DNA of 64,000 nucleotides from Panagrolaimus kolymaensis (lineage: Eukaryota > Nematoda > Chromadorea > Rhabditida > Panagrolaimidae). The position numbers and the translations under genes were made by a program. The number at the start of each line of letters is the position of its first letter. Position 1 is the stretch's first letter. Under the pieces are notes generated by a model. The model searched no databases, was not told the origin of the DNA, and was given only the letters and a program-made list of their open reading frames with translations. Shown here piece after piece: positions 57,404 through 64,000 of this stretch. Where the stretch lies: NCBI GenBank assembly GCA_028622995.1, contig JAJQJQ010000011.1, positions 1,426,001 to 1,490,000 on the forward strand, written 5' to 3'.

Positions 57404-58904
57404 TGCCTGTAAAAAAACAATTTTTGAATAAGAAGAAAAATAAATAGATAATCTATGGTTCTAGAAAAAATCGTCTTTTTCACAATTGGGAAAGCCACCG
57501 CCGATAGGAGGCAAAACGGCAAGCAGAAGAATAAAAAAATAAACCGGAATAATTTTTTTTTTCAATGGACGGCGCTGGCTAGTTTTTTTCGTCTTATTCT
57601 TCCTGACCTTAGAAGAAGGAAGAAAAAAAGAAGAAGATTTGTTTCGTTTTTTTTTGCGCTCGAGTTTATTCTTGGCCTGATCGTTCTTCTTTATGGCAGA
57701 CACTCCTCCGCCTGCAGCATCGGCAATAACAAGTAGCAACAGCAGCAGCCGTCCACTCAACTATTTTTTCGTTCAAAAATCACATTTTTTTAATGCTTCA
57801 ACATTTTCTTCAACATTAAGCATTTTTTTTCTTGCTTTAACCTTTTTTGTTTATGGCACGAAAAAAGTTACACATTTTTCTTTCCTTTTTTCGTTGGCTG
57901 CAGATTTCTATCTTTGTACGGAAAACTTTGAATAAATAATAATGTAAGCTTTAATGGCATGGAAAAATTAAAAATCAATCAAAAATGCATTGCATAAAGA
58001 AGTTTAAAATCCAAAATTTTAATGGGCAAAAAGATATTGTAAAAGCGACAATAACATTTATTTTTTTTAATTCAGAAATCACAAAACACAAACAATAAAA
58101 AATGAAGTAAAAAAATTAAAATTTTATAGTTAAAAAGTTAAAATAAAACATTCCATAGCAACAACAACCTACCTCTTTTTTTTTCTGCGTATTTTAAATC
58201 TTAGACATGCAAAGATATTTATAAATTTAATGAAGCATAAACATAAAGACTTTTTTTACAAAAAAAATAACAAAAAATAATTTTTGAGCTTTAAATATCG
58301 CGGTTTTTCTTCATACTGTTTCTTCTTCCTTTTTTTTCTTTTGCTTCTTCCATCCATCAATTTATTTGGTTGCTTTTCTTGGCTGCTCTTAATGTTTGTT
58401 ATCCATAAATATAACATAAAGAAAGTTATTATAAATACTGGCGTATTGGGATATTAACGCCAATGTGACCGAACGATAGTTTGTGCTTTTTTTTATAACT
58501 AGCGCCAAAAACCTGGCATTTAAGAGAACGAAAAAAAGAAGAAAAGAAAAAATAAAAAGATTCTTATTGATTGTTTTCGCCGAATTAAATAAAGACATGC
58601 TCTTCTTTCTTTTCTTTTTGCCTTTTAAACGTGATACCAATTTATAAAATAAAGTTTTTTTAACGTTTCAAATTAACGATCAGTTTCTTTTTTCATTATG
58701 TTTTAAACCTACCAACTTCCGTTTAATTTCTTTATATTCTCGAATTTCAAATCATTCAACAGTTTTAAACAAAACTTTTTTTGTAGGGTTATTTTTTTGT
58801 TATTGTGTCATTTATTAACACCATTTAATTAACAATTATTGATTTGTTTATTAAAATTTTTTTACCAGCTCTAAGGAGCTTGGTTTAAATAAAATTATTT
58901 GATT
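57404..58904. other. Divergent promoter region between PLOD and MED13
   Basis: 1.5 kb. Open frames on both strands at 57461-57935 (one with a signal-like N-terminus at 57760 minus) arise from TCT/GAA and CAG repeats. No splice chain or family match, so no gene is called. Confidence 0.5.
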
Positions 58905-61900
58905 ATGGTCTCATATCCTAGTAGTTCACTCGAAGATTGTCAAACTAATGTTGTTAGTTGGGTAAGTATCTTTACATAGAACTATTAAATCACGTGATTA
59001 ACATTTTCAATTTTAGACTGAATTTAATAATATTAGTTGGACATGTTTAACATCATCTAAACCCGTTGAAAATGTAAATGATTGCCCAATTTTAAAGGCA
59101 TATAATGAATGTCAAAATTTAAAATTATATTCATTTTGGAGAAGAAAACCGGGTCCAACTCAAACATTTATAAATGGTAAATTTAATCCAAGATCTCCAG
59201 CGATAAATGGTAAAGAGGCTAAAGAATTATGGATATTTTGGTATGATAATACTGAACCAGAAATAATAAAAGAATTTATAAATAAATATGGCCTCGAACA
59301 AGATCCAAATGCAACTGGATCATTCACTAATAATGGATTAGATTATAAAATTAGAATATTACTTTATGATGCATTACATCGAAAAATTGAAATGGGTTGT
59401 GTAGCAAAAAATTATATACGATTTGGTCGATGGTTTGGTCAACCTTTAAATGAATTAATAACCACGCGAAAATCTATTTTACCCAAGTAAGCTTTACTTT
59501 TTGTTATTTGGCATTTATCCAACTATTTTTTGCAGATATATGTTAGCATTTCAACTAAATTTTATAACGGTTGGAAATCAAATTTGTATTTCATCTAAAT
59601 TTCAACGTCAACCCACTTTACTTGCAATAACTCGAAGACATTTATTACAAAAAATTCGTCAAAAAGTTATTCTTGCTCCATGGGGTTTAGTTGGGTATCT
59701 TCTTCCCGAACAATCCCATTTTGATTTGGATAATCCTGATCCACCTGAAAGTGAAGTTGAAAAGCCTCCAGAAGAAAAACAAAATCTTTTAAGTAGTTTT
59801 GGAGCCCTTTATTCAACTCCGGATGAAAGTAAAAAGCAATTGAAAGAAATATTAAATAAATATTATAATGATTTTTTATTTTCTGTTGGTTATTCAGAAT
59901 TACCCGCAACTTCGACGGATTTACCAAAATTATTAGTTGTTGAAATCGATGGAATTTCAACTTATTGGCCCACATCATTGATGGCAATTTGCATCGATGA
60001 TTTAAGAGATTTTGATTTCGATGTGATGGAAGATTTTGAAAATGATGAATCAAGTGATATTGATTTCATTGAAGGTCCAATGGCTTCACCAAGCACATTA
60101 TTTGCTGGTTGTCGTGTAGCTCAAAGATTATTTGAAGATGCTTTAATACCTCCTCCAGAAAGTGAAAGAGCAACTTTTATGGATTGCACGCAAAAAGAAT
60201 TATGCGCTTGTAAAAGTTGTAATCCTGAAAGTATGTTTAAAATTACATATTAAAAAATTAATATATTACATTTTTTTAGTTCAAATTGAGAGCCTTCCAT
60301 CGATAGAAACTACAACATACTTAAACCCAACCACGCCTCATAGTGTACAAACTAAAATTTCTGAACCTCCTTCTGTACCTCCAACTTCAATTGAATCAGT
60401 TCATTCAACATCAGGAGATTTGAGACATTTAAGACATCCACAAAGGTTACGATATACCCAGCCACAATATCTTCAACATTTGCATCAAATTGATTATCAA
60501 AAAGAACGACCAAAGTCTCTAAAAATTGAAGCAGAGGTCGATGAAGCAAAGAGAAATGACCCTAATCCAACTGTATCATGGGCACACGCAACTGGGCCAG
60601 TTGAATATCCAATAAATCAAAGTTTACATGGTAATGGAAGTGGCGGGGATTATACAACAGCTCAGGCAGATGATATTTACAATATATTACCAGTGCTTCA
60701 AAATGACATTGATTGGGATGTAACGGATGCTCCCCAACGGCCACTATCACCATATACACCCATCGATTGTGTAACACCAGAATATTCTCGCAGGTAAATT
60801 TATTTTTTTGTAAACATAAAAATCATAAAAAAAAGATTTTAGTGATTCTGAAAATACGATGGAAATGGAACATTCGTACCAAAGAAGAGAAAAACCTATT
60901 GGCCTTGATCCTTCTGTTCGAGACGCTGTTGCATCTCCAACTGAACCAACCCCAGGAGAAATGGAAAAATCTTCCATCCTTCGAACTTTACTCGATACAT
61001 CTGAAAGTGAAAGTGGTTCAGTTGGACCAGCAAGCGTACAAGAAATAAATAATCAAGATTCTCGAGATGAAGAACCACCTTCCGGGGATGCTTATTATGG
61101 ATGGTATCGTGGAAAAAGGCCGAATATGGGTGTAAATGCAAATATGTTTGATTTTGAGCATAAACGAAGAAAGATTGAACGAATGCGACCACATGAAATT
61201 GATGTTGCTAGAATGGGCATACCCCAGACATCGGATGATTTCTTTGAAGCTGGTGATTTTCCTCCTACACCACCAGGTTTTTATAATTCAACGCAGCCTA
61301 ACATCAACAATGAAAGTGAAAATCAAAGTCTACCGCCACCGCCTGAAGCAGCAGCAACATCGATGGATGCACAAGAAAGGAATGAAATGGAAAAATATGA
61401 AACTTCAATTGAGAGAATTCCCAATCCAATGATAACACGAACTTCACCCGAGCCATCATTTATTCCAGAAACATTAAGCGATTTATTTTCTCCTAATGAA
61501 ACTTTTCCACTTGAGCCATCCATTTCATTGGATGACGACGATTCAATGATACAAAATATTAACGCAATGGAAGTTGATACTAGAGTAGAACCTTTTGAAT
61601 CAGATTCTGCTCAATTATTTGATCAACCAAATGTTAGTCAATCGCTCGATGAAAGATTGGTAAGTATTAATATAGCGTTTTTTTCTTAAAATAATAAAAT
61701 TATTTTAGAAGCAAGCCTTAAGCTCAACCACCGATGAAAATGAGGAAGTTGCAGAAGAAAGACGGCGAGCTCTTTCACTTTATCAAAAACATAATCCATT
61801 TCCATTGAATGAAGAAAATCGCAAAAGGCAGGAAATAGAAATTGAAGAATTAGATAAAACTTTTGTGCCTCCGTCCGAAGAACAAATTGAAATATTTTCT

Positions 61901-64000
61901 GAAGCAGTTATGTCCGAAATTAAAGAAAGTATTTATGATCGAAGTCATCCTTTCGTAAGTTTCACATTTTTATTAATAAGTTCAATGAAATTATTATATT
62001 TTAGTTATCAATGTGTTATGACCTTCATTATTTAATACCCGATCCAAGAATTTATACCATTGAAGTTTGTACTCCAATGATTCAATGCAAAGAATTTTAT
62101 GGAAATATTTTTGAGGATAATGTCGCCATTCCACCACATATGTTTGAAGTCATTGATAATAGAAATGAACGGGAAAGTATTGCACAAGGACCAAGTTATG
62201 TTAAAAAGACAAGTGTTAAAGATCGAGTTGTTGAACTTCTTGATTTACAAAAAGCTGAAAAACAAGAATATATCATTAAAAATGGAATTGTGAGAGGTCA
62301 ACAACAACAACACCAATATCAACACCAGCAACAACAAATGCAACAACGGCAAGATTATATGCATCATCCTCAACAGCCATCATCTCGAAATGCCATGTTT
62401 GCTTCTTCAAGGCAGCATAGTTTTATGAGTAATTCTCCTCAAATGAATGGAATGAATCCCATGTTTAATAGTAGCATTCCACAAACTCCATCACCAATGT
62501 CAACGCCACGTTATATGCAACCTAATTCAAACACTTTAACTGTGTGTGGATCAAATACGGGAGGATCAGTTCAAATGATTGATAATGGAGGAATAGGAAT
62601 GAATAATTTCCCGCCCATGGGACCGCCATTGACTTCAACACCAAATTCAATGATGACACCAATGAGTAATTATGGAACTTCACCACAGATGAATAAAGGA
62701 ATTATGCCTCCTCCTCCACCATATAATGCTTTAATGCCAAATGGATATGCAAATAATCAACAAAATCAAATGTTGCATCCTCCAAATAATAATCTTTTAA
62801 TGAATCCATTTGAACCCATTTCAACTCAAAATGAAACTTCAGGACAACAAATGTTTGAAAAAATTCAAAAAATTAATGGATTTTTTATTGTTGCATTATT
62901 GAGAGATTCATCCTTTGATATTCATTATGATGCTTTGTATGATTCATGCCCATTATGTTCTTGCACTGAAAGCATTCGAACAAATGAATATGGAATTTAT
63001 ATTAGAGTACCCGCGGATGTTATGGTCGCTGATCAAGTTCAATATCAAGCAAATGAAAATGAAACATCCTATCCAAGTCAAAATCGATTTAGCGCATTTT
63101 TTATGAAACAAGGAGTTGAATGTTTTTGCGCTTTTAGTGCTGTAAGGCATCGATATCTTTGTGAAGCTAATAGTAATCTCTTCGGTGATGATATTCGTGA
63201 AGCAACAGGCGCAGCTGTAATTGTTGAAACTGAAAAGCCAGAATTGCGATGGTTTAATCCATTAAAATCAAATGATTGGAAATTTATTGATGTTTTTCGA
63301 TGGTATTTACTTGGACATGATTTATCTGCATACATTCGAAGTGGATATTATATTGGTGAATGTCCCTCAATAAATGGAATAGAAGATTTTGATCGACTTG
63401 TTTCACCCAAAAAAGAATACATTGTTAATGGAATTGATCAAGGTGAACTTGATTTTATTGTTTCATCTGTGATAGATGCATCTCTAATAAACCCCTCTCT
63501 TTTAAATGAAAGGAGTTCACGGTCAAGTCGAGGTGAATTAACTTCGCTAATTCATCCATGGGCTGTTCAATTGGCAGAAAAAACTCCACCACCAAATGAA
63601 TTGGAATATGCTGGATTTATGACAAAGGTTGTAAATATCCTTGAAGAGACCGCTCAAAGAGTTCGCGCTGGAGTTACATCTGCTAATAATATCGTTGAAG
63701 GTCCACTAACATGGAAAGCATTACATCGAAAAGCAACAAAAATGTATAAAATTCAAGTGGCTGAAAATGAAGAGGACACATCTCACAATCCTGAACCAAT
63801 TCCAAATATTGTTGTGGGATCAGAAAAAGATTTAATTCTCACAACTCCAACTTCAATTTGGGCGTGGGATCGAGTTGGACTTGCGCCATATTCATGGCCA
63901 AAAAATATTCTTTATTTAGCTATCATTCCTGAACATTCTTTAAATACAGAAAAAACAAAAACATATTCTGAAAATTCATTAATCACTGAAAAATGCAGAA
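58905..64000 (+). CDS. let-19: Mediator complex subunit 13, N-terminal ~1,600 residues (runs off the right edge)
   Basis: Exons 58905-58961, 59017-59486, 59536-60230, 60280-60793, 60843-61659, 61709-61954 and 62005 onward, open to the window end. MED13 links the CDK8 kinase module to core Mediator and restrains transcription. The start resembles the MED13 N-terminal domain (SWTCLTSS, KELWIFWYD, LAPWGLVGYLLP). Long Pro/Ser/Glu-rich disordered segments follow. A Gln/His-rich run lies near 62297-62357 and an Asn/Met/Pro-rich stretch reaches 62820. Then the conserved MED13 middle part appears (CPLCSC, GPLTWKALH, VSPKKEY, then TTPTSIWAWDRVGLAPYSWPK at the right end). All introns are 49-55 bp. let-19 is the C. 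elegans MED13; assignment is by family. A first Met at 58905 with ordinary context was chosen. Confidence 0.92.

Noticed and set aside
57461..57760. Minus-strand 99-aa frame with a signal-like start (MSGRLLLLLLVIADAAGGG)
   Set aside because: It overlaps a plus-strand frame (from 57693) over CAG and TCT/GAA repeats. The rest is Lys/Ser low complexity, with no acceptor, donor or family match.
1..64000. Bacterial-type features (operons with ribosome binding sites, CRISPR, IS elements)
   Set aside because: The spliced genes and families are clearly those of a nematode; no direct-repeat arrays of CRISPR type were seen.

Overview
The window reads as an AT-rich nematode genome segment. Genes have many short introns (mostly 45-60 bp, acceptors of the TTTTTAG or TTTTCAG type). 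The families include serpentine chemoreceptors, ShKT-domain secreted proteins, an MSP-domain protein, a UDP-glycosyltransferase, a myosuppressin-type receptor and a divergent G-alpha. The frequent TTTAG acceptors would suit a clade IV (Tylenchina-like) worm, but that placement is only an inference. I built the gene models by following splice sites and reading frame across exons; there is no transcript support.

Layout. 402-725: first exon of a peptide-type GPCR (minus, runs off the left edge). 2756-5199: a compact LTR retroelement with identical 216-bp LTRs, encoding only Gag, protease and a tail resembling the integrase C terminus. 8445-9913: an intact protein tyrosine phosphatase. 10436-11700 and 14214-15204: two serpentine chemoreceptors flanking a three-domain ShKT secreted protein (12101-13007, minus). 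15818-16594: Mpv17-family protein, convergent with TMEM144 (16991-18425, minus). 19200-19409: a hAT-type MITE with an 8-bp target duplication. 21205-23681: a divergent G-alpha whose first exon can also splice to a short terminal exon, giving a 43-aa protein. 24531-26146: an eyegone-type Pax/homeobox gene (minus). 27106-28282: MSP-domain protein (minus). 28630-30435: DEAD-box-like helicase with a DEAN motif II (minus). 30691-31259: a perfect 191-bp inverted repeat. 33224-35253: UGT (minus). 36261-37999: a coiled-coil gene built from tandemly duplicated exons. 38000-48970: an 11-kb stretch with no gene I can support. 48972-51248: myosuppressin-receptor-like (DMSR) GPCR. 52034-54171: MTO1/MnmG (minus). 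54609-57403: lysyl hydroxylase (PLOD, minus). 58905 to the right edge: Mediator subunit 13.

Function. Housekeeping functions are mitochondrial tRNA modification (MTO1), collagen processing (PLOD), transcription (MED13) and membrane proteins (Mpv17, TMEM144). They sit among fast-evolving nematode families: chemosensation and G-protein signalling, and probably sperm or germline (MSP-domain, divergent helicase, small PTP). Two same-strand pairs are close enough for operons (helicase then MSP protein, 347 bp apart; PLOD then MTO1, 437 bp apart), but I see no direct evidence of SL2 trans-splicing.

Best candidates for something undescribed: the tandem-exon myristoylation-motif coiled-coil gene, the DEAN/SAF helicase, the Gag-only LTR element, the alternative 43-aa product of the G-alpha first exon, and the perfect 191-bp inverted repeat.
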